NCBI GenBank assembly: GCA_947500005.1
Contig: CANMQJ010000003.1
Location: 186,001 to 250,000 of the forward strand
Direction of reading: 5' to 3'
Length of the DNA stretch: 64,000 bases
DNA from: an uncultured Paracoccaceae bacterium
Lineage (GTDB): Bacteria; Pseudomonadota; Alphaproteobacteria; Rhodobacterales; Rhodobacteraceae
Part shown: positions 34,044 to 44,000 of the stretch, in pieces
How the letters are laid out: each line of letters starts with the position of its first letter
Position numbering within the stretch: position 1 is the first letter of the stretch
Made by a program: the position numbers and the translations under genes
The notes under the pieces: generated by a model
What the model saw: the letters and a program-made list of their open reading frames with translations, nothing else
What the model was told of the DNA's origin: nothing
Database searches by the model: none

Positions 34044-34565
34044 TCAGCCCTTCGCCTTCTTCTTGTCCTTCTTCTTTTTCCTGGCCTTCTTCTTCTCGGC
34101 CTTCTTCCTGGCCTTTTTCTTTTCGGCCTTTTTCTTGTCCTTCTTCAGCTTGTCCTTGACCTTCTTCTTGGCCTCGCTGAATTCCGCTTCCAGCGCCTCG
34201 ACCTTCTCGGCGGCTTGCTGTGCCTTCCTCTCGACCTTGTTCGCCAGCTCCGCCTTTGGCAGGGTCGGGGCGCTCTGCGCATTGGCGGGCCGGGCGGGCG
34301 GCTTGGCGGCGGGGCGGGCCGGGCGGCGCTTGGTGGTGGCACGGGTCGCGGGGCGACGCGGCTTCGTGGCCGGCGGCACGGCGGCACCCAGCAATTCGCG
34401 GGCGGCGGCGATCAACGCGGGCGCCCGCGCGACGCCGATCCCGGGCACTGCCGCCAGAGCCTCGGGCGTCGTCGCCGCGATCACCTCGGCGGTGTCGAAG
34501 CCATGGGCTGCAAGCGCTTGAGCAAGCGCGGGGCCGACACCGCGGATCTTGCTGACTGGGGTCAT
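34044..34565 (-). CDS. helix-hairpin-helix protein with histone H1-like lysine-rich tail
   Basis: Protein of 173 residues, probably DNA- or RNA-binding. Residues 1-55 hold a helix-hairpin-helix pair (KIRGVGPALAQALAAHG and ALAAVPGIGVARAPALI). A Pro/Ala/Arg linker follows to about 100, then a predicted helix, and the last 50 residues are almost pure Lys/Ala/Glu/Arg with KKKARKK-type units repeated. The start is the ATG before MTPVSKIRG; an upstream extension is unlikely. The tail resembles bacterial H1-like proteins, while the head resembles the DUF4332/HhH group. A nucleoid role is inference. Confidence 0.8.
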   Translation of the reverse strand: MTPVSKIRGVGPALAQALAAHGFDTAEVIAATTPEALAAVPGIGVARAPALIAAARELLGAAVPPATKPRRPATRATTKRRPARPAAKPPARPANAQSAPTLPKAELANKVERKAQQAAEKVEALEAEFSEAKKKVKDKLKKDKKKAEKKKARKKAEKKKARKKKKDKKKAKG

Positions 34566-34588
34566 CTCGGATGTCTCCTCGTTCCTCG

Positions 34589-34619
34589 CATATCTGTATA
34601 TACCAAAGATATACATATG
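34589..34619. promoter_or_regulatory. AT-rich inverted repeat before the helix-hairpin-helix gene
   Basis: CATATCTGTATAT and ATATACATATG face each other across a few bases, with one extra base in the left arm. It is the only strongly AT-rich stretch near here and lies 24-54 bases before the start, where a promoter -10 and operator would be expected. Confidence 0.45.
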
Positions 34620-34668
34620 GACAAGCGCAGTCCTGCGACCCGGGCAGACACGGCAAGGTGGCGACGGG

Positions 34669-35655
34669 TCACCCCGCCTGCGGCTGTCCCTGCGGCGCAC
34701 GCGTCTTCGGGAAGGGAACGAGGCGCTTGGCTTCCTCGTCCCAGAGCTTGAGGTTCAGCGCAGCCACCGCCTCGGGAAACTTGATGCGGCGCGGCGCGTA
34801 ATCGGGCGGCAGGTTGTAATGGCAGGCGCGCAGCCGATAGGAGGGGATTCGCGCGTTGAAATGGTGGATGTCATGCAGGGTGATGCAGGCCACCGCCAGG
34901 TCGAACCACCAGCCGAAATCCAGCGCCGAGGAGCCCTGGAGCGCGGCCAGCTGCGGGTCGAGATCGGGGCGGCGATCCCAGTAGGTATCCTCGAAATTAT
35001 GCTGGAGATAGACCAGGAACACGCCCAGCATCCCGCCGAGGAAGGAGAAGATCAGCCAGACCCAGAGGCCCGTTGGCCCCGCGATCCACCACAGACCCGC
35101 AAGCAGCGCGACGATCGACAGGTTATGCGCCACGACGCCCTTCCAGCCGAAACGCATCGTGTTCTTTGGCCAGCGGTAGCGGATGAAATAGGTAAACAGT
35201 GCCCCCGCCGGGATCAGCACGAAGGGGTTGCGGTAAAGCCTGTAATGCAGCCTTGTCCAGAAACCCGCCGCGTTCCATTCACGCAGCGTCATGGTGTGGA
35301 TCTCGCCCGTCTCGCGATGTTCGAGATTGCCGATACCGCCGTGATGGAGATTGTGATTCTGCTTCATCACCTCGAAGGGCGCGAAGGTGAAGGGCGAGAG
35401 CACATGGCCCGCCAGCTCGTTCTGCGCGCGAGTCTCGAAGAGCGAGTGATGCCCGCAATCATGTTGCAGCACGTAAAGGCGCACCGCTGCAAAGGCAAAG
35501 ACCACCCCCGCGGGCAGCAGCACGTACCAGCGGTCGACATGGGCGATGGCCAGCGCCAGCGTGGTGAAATAGACCGCGAACGTGCCGAAATAGCTCAGCG
35601 AAGCCAGGCGGTTGTCCTGTTTGGCATATTGGCGGGTATAGGCCCTGAGATCCAT
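34669..35655 (-). CDS. membrane fatty acid desaturase
   Basis: Inner-membrane di-iron desaturase of 328 residues. The three His boxes are HDCGHH near 65, HNLHH near 101 and HDIHHFN near 261, matching acyl-lipid desaturases. At least four hydrophobic segments are visible (about 22-60 and 145-205). The position of the new double bond cannot be read from sequence. It is followed by the helix-hairpin-helix gene on the same strand. Confidence 0.9.
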   Translation of the reverse strand: MDLRAYTRQYAKQDNRLASLSYFGTFAVYFTTLALAIAHVDRWYVLLPAGVVFAFAAVRLYVLQHDCGHHSLFETRAQNELAGHVLSPFTFAPFEVMKQNHNLHHGGIGNLEHRETGEIHTMTLREWNAAGFWTRLHYRLYRNPFVLIPAGALFTYFIRYRWPKNTMRFGWKGVVAHNLSIVALLAGLWWIAGPTGLWVWLIFSFLGGMLGVFLVYLQHNFEDTYWDRRPDLDPQLAALQGSSALDFGWWFDLAVACITLHDIHHFNARIPSYRLRACHYNLPPDYAPRRIKFPEAVAALNLKLWDEEAKRLVPFPKTRAPQGQPQAG

Positions 35656-35810
35656 GTCGTCCGTCTTCCCCTGCGAGATCCCCGTGTCGCAACGTCAAGA
35701 TAGGTGGCCGCCCGGGCCGGGCAAGCCGCGCGCCGGGATTTTTCCTGTCTTTGCAAGACATAAGGCGAATCCCGGCCGCTGTCACCACCCCGCGCGCCGT
35801 GGCCCCTTCA

Positions 35811-35858
35811 TCTCTTTTCAAATACCTCCGGGGGGTCCGGGGGGCAGCGCCCCCCGGC
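35811..35858 (-). repeat. 3' hairpin repeat, family A, copy 3
   Basis: CCGGGGGG pairs with CCCCCCGG around CAGCG, next to CCGGAGGTATTTG and AAAAGAGA on the minus strand. It starts seven bases after the der stop. Layout matches copies at 13911 and 17581, with a diverged flank. Confidence 0.55.
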
Positions 35859-35865
35859 CTGTCGG

Positions 35866-37374
35866 TCAGGACCGTCGTCCGGAATTCTTGCCGAGATGCT
35901 TGGCCAGCGCGCCCGCGTTCTTTTCCCGCCGCCCCTTGTAGGGGTTCTTGGATCCCTGCCCGCGCAGGGTCAGCCGGATCGGCGTGCCGGGCATGTCGAA
36001 ATCCTCGCGCAGCCCGTTGACCAGGTAGCGGCGATAGCTGTCGGGCATCTTGTCGGGATGGGAGCACATCACCACGAATCCCGGCGGCCGCGTCTTGGCC
36101 TGGGTCATGTAGCGCAGCTTGATCCGGCGGCCCTGCGGCGCGGGGGGCGGGTGCGCCTCGACCATGCCGGCGAGCCAGCGGTTGAGCGCGGCGGTGGGCA
36201 CGCGGCGGTTCCAGACCTGGTGCGCGCGCAGGATCGCGTCATGCAGCCGGTCGAGGCCCCTGCCCGTCTTGGCAGAGACCGTCACCAGCGGCGCGCCGCG
36301 CAGCTGCGGCAGCAGGCGTTCGAAGCTTTCCTTCAGCTCGCGCAGCTTGTCCTGCCGGTTCTCCTCGATATCCCATTTGTTGACGGCGACCACCACGGCG
36401 CGGCCTTCGCGTTCGGCGAGATCCGCGATGCGCAGGTCCTGCTGTTCGAAGGGGATGGCGGCGTCGAGCAGGACGACCACGACCTCGGCGAATTTCACCG
36501 CGCGCAGGCCGTCGGAGACGGAGAGGCGTTCGAGCTTTTCCTGCACCTTCGCCTTTTTGCGCATTCCGGCCGTGTCGAAAAGGCGCATCGGCGTCGCCTC
36601 GCCCCCCTCGCGCGGCCAGTCGATGCGCAGCGAGATGGCGTCGCGGGTGATCCCGGCCTCGGGGCCGGTGAGCAGGCGCTCCTCGCCCAGGATGCGGTTG
36701 ATGAGGGTGGATTTGCCCGCGTTGGGACGGCCCACGACCGCCACCTGGAGCGGCTTCGCCGCCGTCGGGCGGGCGCGCTCCTCGAGCCCTTGCGGGGGCT
36801 CGTCGCTTTCGTCCTCGGTGACCGTCACGTCGGTTTCGGGGGCGGCTTCCTCGTCCTGGCTCGCGGCCTCTTCGGCCATCTTGTCCACCAGCGGCTGGAT
36901 CGCGGTGTAGAGATCGGTCATCCCCTCGCCATGTTCGCCCGAGAGGCGGATGGGTTCGCCCAGGCCCAGCCCGTAGGCCTCGAGCACGCCGGCATCCGCG
37001 GCGGCGCCCTCGGCCTTGTTGGCGGCGAGGATCACATGGGCGGAGCGTTTGCGCAGGATCTCGGCAAACACCTCGTCAGTGGGGGTGACGCCGGTGCGCG
37101 CATCGATCATGAACAGGCAGATATCGGCCATGTCCACCGCGCGTTCGGTAAGCCGGCGCATCCGCCCCTGAAGCGAATCGTCGGTGGCCTCTTCCAGCCC
37201 GGCAGTGTCGATCACGGTGAATTTCAGGTCGCCCAGCCGCGCCTCGCCTTCGCGCAGGTCGCGCGTCACGCCGGGCTGGTCGTCGACCAGGGCCAGGCGT
37301 TTGCCCACGAGGCGGTTGAACAGGGTGGATTTGCCCACATTGGGGCGGCCCACGATGGCGAGGGTCAGGGACAT
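35866..37374 (-). CDS. der: ribosome biogenesis GTPase Der
   Basis: Cytoplasmic double-GTPase of 502 residues needed for 50S subunit assembly. The first G domain has GRPNVGKST at about 8-16 and the second GRPNAGKST near 215. A KH-like domain forms the C-terminus. An acidic linker (about 165-200) makes the protein somewhat longer than many Der proteins. The start before MSLTLAIVG is used; the open frame continues upstream without support. Confidence 0.97.
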   Translation of the reverse strand: MSLTLAIVGRPNVGKSTLFNRLVGKRLALVDDQPGVTRDLREGEARLGDLKFTVIDTAGLEEATDDSLQGRMRRLTERAVDMADICLFMIDARTGVTPTDEVFAEILRKRSAHVILAANKAEGAAADAGVLEAYGLGLGEPIRLSGEHGEGMTDLYTAIQPLVDKMAEEAASQDEEAAPETDVTVTEDESDEPPQGLEERARPTAAKPLQVAVVGRPNAGKSTLINRILGEERLLTGPEAGITRDAISLRIDWPREGGEATPMRLFDTAGMRKKAKVQEKLERLSVSDGLRAVKFAEVVVVLLDAAIPFEQQDLRIADLAEREGRAVVVAVNKWDIEENRQDKLRELKESFERLLPQLRGAPLVTVSAKTGRGLDRLHDAILRAHQVWNRRVPTAALNRWLAGMVEAHPPPAPQGRRIKLRYMTQAKTRPPGFVVMCSHPDKMPDSYRRYLVNGLREDFDMPGTPIRLTLRGQGSKNPYKGRREKNAGALAKHLGKNSGRRS

Positions 37375-37426
37375 GGTGTCTTTCGGCTTTCGCGACTCTA
37401 AAGGCGCGCTATAGCGCGTCTGCGCC

Positions 37427-38758
37427 TCAACGGAAAGCGTGCAGTTGCCCGTCCTTGGACACGACGTAGAGCGTGCCACCCGCCACGACCGGCGCGGTGG
37501 TGGCGCCGTCGGGGATCTCGACCTGGTGGGTCAGCGCGCCGCTTTCGGGGCTGAAGAAGCGCAGCATGCCATCGCTGGAGGCCACGACGATGCGCCCGCC
37601 CGCGAGGATGGGGCCATAATGGGCATAGACCGCGCCGCGCTTGCGGGGCTTGTCCTTGACGAAGCCGGGCAGGTTCACCGCCCAGACCGTCGCGCCGCTG
37701 GCGGCGTCCAGCCGAAGCAGGCGGTTGCGGTCCGAGACGAGGAAGATGCTGTCGCCTGCGGGCCAGACCGGGCCGAGCGCGCCCTCATCGGTGGTCCAGA
37801 GCCGCTCGCCGGTTTCCATGCCGAAGGCCACGGTGCGGCCCGAATGGTTGCCGACATAGACGCTGCTGCCCGAGATCACCGGCGCGCCGGTCACGTCGCC
37901 GATGCGCGCGGCGGCGCGGCCCGGGGTGCGGCCGGTCACGGCGGAGTTCCAGCGGCGGACGCCGCCGCGCTTGAAATTGGCCGAGATGTCGCCGGACCCG
38001 AAGGCGAAGACCACCAGATCGTCGCCCAGGGCGGGCGCGGGCGCGCCCAGCACGTTGCCGACGCTGGGGGTGGCGACCGTCTGCCAGGCGATGCGGCCGG
38101 TCTTGGTCTCGATGGCCCAGCCGATCTCGTCGCCGGCAACAAGGTAGATCAGCCCGTCGCGGATGGTCGGCTTGCCCGAGCCGGTGGCGTCCAGCTTTTG
38201 CCGCCACCGCACGGCGCCGGTGCGCGCGTCGAGCGCGGTCAGGCGGCCGAAACCCGAAGAGACATAGAGAACCCCGTCGGAATAGGCGAGCCCGCCGCCG
38301 GTGGCCTGCCCCTCGCTTTCGCCGGGCGGGATGAGGTTCGTCTGCCAGGCAAGCGTGCCCTGCGGCGTGACGCCCGAGACGGTGGCGCCGGAATCGAGCG
38401 TGTAGATCAGCCCGCCCGCCACGACCGGGTCGGCGGTGATGCGGGTGCGGCGGGTGTCGCCCTCGCCGATGTCGGTGGCCCAGACCCGTTGCGGCGTGGC
38501 ACGCAGCGCAGGGTGGCTGGGACGGTAGGCCGGGGTTCCGATGCCCTGGGTCCAGCTGGCATTGGTCGCGGGCGCAGGCAGGCGGATGGCGCGGGGACCG
38601 GTTCCGTCCTCGAGCGGGGCGGTGGCGGACTGGCCTTCGGGGCGGATATCCTCGCGCGGGCCGGGCAGGATCGTTTCACGTTCGGCGCAGGCGGTCAGAA
38701 CCAGCAGGGCGGCACCCGCCAGCGTCAGCCCGATACGGGAAAAGCTCATGTCTACCAT
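37427..38758 (-). CDS. bamB: BamB-like PQQ-repeat lipoprotein
   Basis: Outer-membrane-facing lipoprotein of 443 residues, a beta-propeller partner of the BAM assembly machine. The N-terminus has a lipobox LLVLTAC with the lipid Cys at 24. Repeats of the PQQ type (for example [24 protein letters not shown] and [23 protein letters not shown]) fill the mature chain. Two starts are possible, 38758 and 38749; the first has GGCGAG upstream. It pairs with the next upstream gene, a YfgM-like protein, and with der downstream, a known order in proteobacteria. Confidence 0.92.
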   Translation of the reverse strand: MVDMSFSRIGLTLAGAALLVLTACAERETILPGPREDIRPEGQSATAPLEDGTGPRAIRLPAPATNASWTQGIGTPAYRPSHPALRATPQRVWATDIGEGDTRRTRITADPVVAGGLIYTLDSGATVSGVTPQGTLAWQTNLIPPGESEGQATGGGLAYSDGVLYVSSGFGRLTALDARTGAVRWRQKLDATGSGKPTIRDGLIYLVAGDEIGWAIETKTGRIAWQTVATPSVGNVLGAPAPALGDDLVVFAFGSGDISANFKRGGVRRWNSAVTGRTPGRAAARIGDVTGAPVISGSSVYVGNHSGRTVAFGMETGERLWTTDEGALGPVWPAGDSIFLVSDRNRLLRLDAASGATVWAVNLPGFVKDKPRKRGAVYAHYGPILAGGRIVVASSDGMLRFFSPESGALTHQVEIPDGATTAPVVAGGTLYVVSKDGQLHAFR

Positions 38759-38839
38759 CGTCAGAAACTCGCCTGTCGTCCTTCGTTCACGTCCGCGCCC
38801 CTTGTCGGCGCGGTTCGGCCCCCCTGCCCGCCCGGCGGG

Positions 38840-39511
38840 TCAGCCCTGCTGTCCCGGCGTCGGTTCGGGGGTGCCGCCAAGCGCCACAATCAACTGAGAG
38901 GCGCGCTGTTGCAAGTCCACGCTGGCCTCGGCGTCCTGGAGAATGCCCTGGAGCCGGTCGATCGCGGCCTCGGGGGCGCCCTCCTCGATCTCGATCAGGG
39001 CCAGCTGCTCCTGCGCGAGAAGGCGCAGCGGCGCGCCGGGCTGGGCCAGCGCCTCGAACTGCTGGCGGCGGTCGGCGGCGGGCAAGGTGTCGGATTGCAG
39101 AAGCAACGCCTTGAACGTGGCGATCTGGCGATAGATCTCTGGCAGCTCGCCTTGTGTCGCTACGCGCGCCAGGGTTTCGGCCGCGGCCTCTTCGGCCCCC
39201 GACTGGGCCTGCGCGGCGGCGATCAGCAGGTCGCGCACCGCCGAACCGCCCGGCGTCTCGGGCTGGACCTGCGCCAGCGCCTCGGCCCGCGCCTCCGGCG
39301 CATTCGATTCAAGTGCCGCGACCAGCCCGTCGCCAAGCGCCTGCGCGGTCGCGGTCTGTTGCGCCTTGCGGTATTCGTTCCAGGCGGCGCCGCCGACCAC
39401 GGCCAGCACGACGACCACCCCGACCCAGCCCCAGCGCCGCAGGAATCCGTACATGCGGTCGCGACGGACCTCTTCGGTCACCTCGTCGATGAAACTGTCG
39501 GCGTCGCTCAT
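38840..39511 (-). CDS. YfgM-like membrane-anchored TPR protein
   Basis: Protein of 223 residues with one membrane segment (about 29-45) and a periplasmic helical repeat region, of the YfgM/DUF2133 type that works with the Sec machinery and BamB. The first 25 residues are cytoplasmic and charged. The rest is Ala/Gln/Glu-rich with TPR-like helices. It lies just before bamB, as expected. Confidence 0.88.
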   Translation of the reverse strand: MSDADSFIDEVTEEVRRDRMYGFLRRWGWVGVVVVLAVVGGAAWNEYRKAQQTATAQALGDGLVAALESNAPEARAEALAQVQPETPGGSAVRDLLIAAAQAQSGAEEAAAETLARVATQGELPEIYRQIATFKALLLQSDTLPAADRRQQFEALAQPGAPLRLLAQEQLALIEIEEGAPEAAIDRLQGILQDAEASVDLQQRASQLIVALGGTPEPTPGQQG

Positions 39512-39639
39512 CCCTGTCCCCGCTTTCGGATCGGTCCTGTTTCGGTCCGGCCCCTCTTACCGTGCCCCATGGAACAAGCCAAGGGGGCCTTTCCTGCGCA
39601 ATCCGCGGGCAGTTGCGCCGCATGTCAAAAAAAAATAAT

Positions 39640-39657
39640 CTGAACTGGTCAGTTCAG
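39640..39657. promoter_or_regulatory. TetR-type operator before the RND efflux operon
   Basis: CTGAACTG and CAGTTCAG form perfect arms around GT. It lies 121-138 bases before the adaptor ATG, right after an A-tract, within the expected promoter. The shape is typical of TetR/AcrR operators, but no such regulator is encoded beside it. Confidence 0.65.
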
Positions 39658-39778
39658 CGTAGACAAGACATGGCCGAGTGCCCATGTGACGCGCAGCGAC
39701 AGGGTCCGGGCCTTATGGGACCGGCTGGGCGACGTGCCGGGACGGCCGGGCGCCCGCGACGATTGAAAGAGGCATTTG

Positions 39779-41044
39779 ATGCGACTGATCCCGTTCCTCA
39801 CCGCGATTCTGGTGACCGCGACGATGTATCTGCTGGTGTTCGAGCGCGACGACCTGATCGCCTTTGCCAAGGGCGAGGTCGAGGCAAGTGCCATGCTGCC
39901 CGGCGAAGGCGACCCGGCCGAGGCTGCGGACGTGGTCCCGCAGGACGTGGCGGCCGGGGCGGAGCCCGTGCGCGCCGTGGGCGTGGTGGCGGTGCATTCG
40001 GCGGCGCGCGAGATCGACAGCGCCGTGGTGCTGCGCGGCCAGACCCGCGCGATGCGCCAGGTCGAGGTACGCTCGGAGACGAGCTCGACGGTGGTTTCCG
40101 AGCCGCTGCGCAAGGGCGCCTATGTCGAGGCCGGTCAGCTGTTGTGCCAACTCGACCCCGGAACGCGCGAGAGCGCGCTGGCCGAGGCGCGCGCCCGCAA
40201 GGCCGAGGCCGAGGCCAGGATGCCCGAGGCGGAGGCACGGCTGGCAGAGGCGCGCGCGCGGCTGGCCGAGGCCGAGGTCAATGACAATGCCGCCCAGAAG
40301 CTGAGCCAGTCGGGCTATGCCTCGGAAACCCGCCGCATCGGGACCGAGGCGGCCGTGCGGACGGCCGAGGCGGGAATCAAGTCCGCCGAGGCGGGGCTTG
40401 AAACCGTGCGCGCGGGCATCGAGGCGGCAACCGCCGCGGTAGACGCCGCCGAGCGCGAGATCGACCGGCTGACCATCGAGGCCCCCTTCGAGGGGCTTCT
40501 GGAAAGCGACACGGCCGAGCTGGGCAGCCTGATGCAGCCCGGATCGCTTTGCGCGACGGTGATCCAGCTGGACCCGATCAAACTGGTGGGCTTCGTTCCC
40601 GAGGCCGAGGTGAACCGCGTCGAGGTCGGCGCGCGCGCGGGGGCCGAACTGGTGAGCGGCGAGCGGGTGCAGGGCCGGGTGACCTTCCTCAGCCGGTCGG
40701 CCGATCCGACGACCCGCACCTTCGAGGTGGAGATCACGGTTCCCAACTCGGATCTGGAGATTCGCGACGGGCAGACCGCGACGATCATGATCTCGGCCGA
40801 GGGGGCGCAGGCGCATCTGCTGCCGCAATCGGCCCTGACGCTGAACAACGAGGGGGACCTGGGCGTGCGCGTGGTGGCCGAGGGCGACAAGGTGTCGTTC
40901 CGCCCCGTGCGCCTGATCCGCGACACGCCCGAGGGCGTCTGGGTCGGCGGGCTGCCCGAGACGGCGGATGTCATCGTCGTCGGGCAGGAATTCGTGACCG
41001 AGGGCGTGCGCGTCGCGCCCACCTTCCGGGAGGCCGCACAATGA
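39779..41044 (+). CDS. RND efflux periplasmic adaptor
   Basis: Membrane-fusion protein of 421 residues linking an RND pump to an outer-membrane channel. It starts with an uncleaved or signal-anchor segment (about 3-19). The barrel-sandwich entry VLRGQTRAMRQVEVRSE near 85 and the lipoyl-like VEAGQLLCQLDPGTRES near 118 flank a long Ala/Glu helical hairpin (about 130-225). ATG with AGAGG upstream. Its stop overlaps the pump start (ATGA). Confidence 0.93.
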   Translation: MRLIPFLTAILVTATMYLLVFERDDLIAFAKGEVEASAMLPGEGDPAEAADVVPQDVAAGAEPVRAVGVVAVHSAAREIDSAVVLRGQTRAMRQVEVRSETSSTVVSEPLRKGAYVEAGQLLCQLDPGTRESALAEARARKAEAEARMPEAEARLAEARARLAEAEVNDNAAQKLSQSGYASETRRIGTEAAVRTAEAGIKSAEAGLETVRAGIEAATAAVDAAEREIDRLTIEAPFEGLLESDTAELGSLMQPGSLCATVIQLDPIKLVGFVPEAEVNRVEVGARAGAELVSGERVQGRVTFLSRSADPTTRTFEVEITVPNSDLEIRDGQTATIMISAEGAQAHLLPQSALTLNNEGDLGVRVVAEGDKVSFRPVRLIRDTPEGVWVGGLPETADVIVVGQEFVTEGVRVAPTFREAAQ

Positions 41045-44000
41045 CCGGAATCGTCGACTGGGCCGCCTCGCGCGCCCGCATGGTCATGGCCTTCATCGTC
41101 ATCTCGCTGGCGGTGGGAGCCTATTCCTATATCGCCCTTCCCAAGGAGGGCGAGCCGGATATCGAGATCCCGGCGCTCTTCATTTCGGTGCAGTTTCCCG
41201 GAATCTCGGCCGAGGACAGCGAAAGCCTCCTCATCAAGCCGATGGAGACGGAGCTGGCCGATCTCGACGGGCTAAAAGAGATGACATCGACCGCGGCCGA
41301 GAACTATGCCGGCGTCGCGCTGGAATTCGAGTTCGGCTGGGACAAGACGGCGATCATGGCCGATGTGCGCGACGCGATGAACAGCGCGCAGGCGAAGTTC
41401 CCCGAGGGGGCCGAGCAGTATTCGCTGAACGAGATCAACTTTTCCGAGTTTCCCATCGTCATTGTCAACCTGACCGGCGAGGTCCCCGAGCGCACCATGG
41501 CGCGGGTCGCCAAGGAGTTGCAGGACGAGCTGGAGGCGCTGGACGCGGTGCTGGAGGCCGGGATCGCGGGCAATCGCGACGAGATGCTGGAAGTGGTGAT
41601 CGACCCGCTGCGGCTGGAGGCCTACAACGTCACGGCGGCCGAGCTGATCAATGTCGTCAACAACAACAACCAGCTGATCGCCGCCGGCGAGGTCGAGACG
41701 GACCAGGGCACCTTCTCGGTCAAGATCCCCTCTTCGTTCAAGACCGCGCGGGACGTCTATGACCTGCCGGTGAAGGTCAATGGCGACCGGGTGGTGACGA
41801 TGGGCGAGCTGGCCCAGATCAACTACACCTTCGAGGACCGCGCGGGAACTGCAAGGTTCGACGGGGAATCGACGGTCGCGCTGCAGGTGGTCAAGCGCAA
41901 GGGCTTCAACCTGATCGACACGGTGGAACTGGTGAAGGCCACGATCGCGCAGGCAGAGAGCGACTGGCCCGAGGAGCTGCGCGCGGCGGTGCAGGTCGGC
42001 ACATCGAACGACCAGAGCCGGGTCGTGGGCTCGATGGTGAGCCAGCTGGAGGGGTCGGTCCTGACGGCCATCGCGCTGGTGATGATCGTGGTGCTGGCCT
42101 CGCTGGGCAGCCGCGCCGCGCTGCTGGTGGGGTTCGCGATCCCGACCTCGTTCCTTCTGTGTTTCGCCTTCCTGGCGGCGATGGGGGTGAGCATCTCGAA
42201 CATCGTGATGTTCGGTCTGATCCTGGCCGTGGGGATGCTGGTGGACGGCGCGATCGTGGTCGTCGAATACGCCAACAAGCGCATCGCCGAGGGCGTGGGC
42301 CCGATGCATGCCTATGTCGAGGCGGCCAAGCGGATGTTCTGGCCGGTCATCTCCTCCACGGCGACGACGCTCTGCGCGTTCCTGCCGATGCTGTTCTGGC
42401 CCGGCGTGCCGGGCGAGTTCATGGGGATGCTGCCCGTGACGCTGATCTTCGTGCTGTCGGCCTCGCTGGTGGTGGCGCTGATCTACCTGCCGGTCGTTGG
42501 CGGCGTCTCGGGGCGGATCAGCCGGGTCTTCTCGCGCGTGTCCGACGGGCTGCGGGCGCGCACGCCCTGGATCGTGCGGGCCGCGCTGGTTCCACCGGCG
42601 CTTTACGGGATGTTCCTGGGCGCGATGCAGATGCTGAACCCCAGCTACCTGGTGCCGGGCAACGAGGACATGGTGCTGGGCGAGGTCGTGGGAGCGGCGG
42701 TGTTCCTGCTGGCGGCCTTCGCCTCGTCCATCACGCTGGGCGCCGCGAAGATCGAGTTCCCGCAGCGCAAGGTGGCCAAGGGTGGCGGACATACGCCTTT
42801 CGGCCATGTCATCAAGTTCATCGCGGGCAACCCGGTGATGCCGGTGGTGGCCATCGTGGCGGTGTTCATCGCCGTCTACCAGGTGGCCTTCGTCATCTTC
42901 CCCGAGAACTCGCGCGGGGTGGAATTCTTTGTCGAGAGCGAGCCGGAACAGGCCACCACCTATGTCCGGGCGCGAGGCAACCTGTCGCTGGCGGAAAAGG
43001 ACGAGATGGTGCGCGCGGTCGAGGAGATCATCGCCGCGCATCCGGCGGTGGTGAACGTCTTCTCCTTTGCCGGCGAGGGCGGGCTGAACCAGAACACGGG
43101 CGGCGCCAGCGCGCCGGCCGACACGGTGGGCCGGGTGCAGTTCGAGATCATCCCCTGGGAGGATCGACCGACCGTGTCGGAGCCGATCCTGGGCGGACGG
43201 TTGAGCCGCGAGGTCAGCGCGCCGGAATTCGACGGCGACCTGGTGATCGACCAGTTGCAGGCGCAGCTGGACACCCTGCCCGGTTTCGAGGCCGATATCG
43301 AGCCGCTGACCGGTGGCCCGGCCTCGGCCAAGCCGGTGCATCTGCGCATCAAGGGCGACAACTGGGAGAACCTGGTGTCGGCCACGCAGCAGGCGCGCGA
43401 AAAATTCGAGACCACTCCCGGCCTGATCAAGGTCGAGGACAGCCTGCCCCTGCCCGGCATCGACTGGCAGATCGACGTGGACGTGGCCAAGGCCGGGCGC
43501 TACGGCGCCGACGTGGCGACGGTGGGCGCGATGGTGCAGCTGGTCACGCGCGGCATCCTGCTGGGCGAGATGCGCCCGCAAGACAGCGACGAGGAGATCG
43601 AGATCCGCGTCCGCCTGCCCGACCGGGACCGGGTGCTGTCCACGCTCGATTCGCTGAAGGTGCGGACCGAGGACGGGCTGGTGCCGCTGTCGAACTTCGT
43701 CGCGCGCAAGCCGGTCGAGAAGCTGGCCGAGATCAACCGGGTGGACCAGACACGCTATTTCGACGTGAAAGCGGATGTGGCGCCGGGACTTGTCAAGCTG
43801 GTGGCCGGGGGGCCGGATGGCCCCGAACGGCTGGCCGTCCTGCGCGAAGGGACCGACGGGGACACGGTCACGCGGGCCGACGGCACGTCCTTCGAGGTGG
43901 TTGCGCTGACCGGGGCGGACAGTCTCGACGAGGTCCGCGAGGCGGCCTCGGCGGAGGGCGCGCAGTTCGCCCCCCTCAACGCAAACGAGCGGATCGAGAT

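Noticed and set aside
34044..34230. Lysine-rich coding end considered as a tandem DNA repeat array
   Set aside because: It is explained by the protein's Lys/Ala tail in an open frame with its own start and ribosome site.
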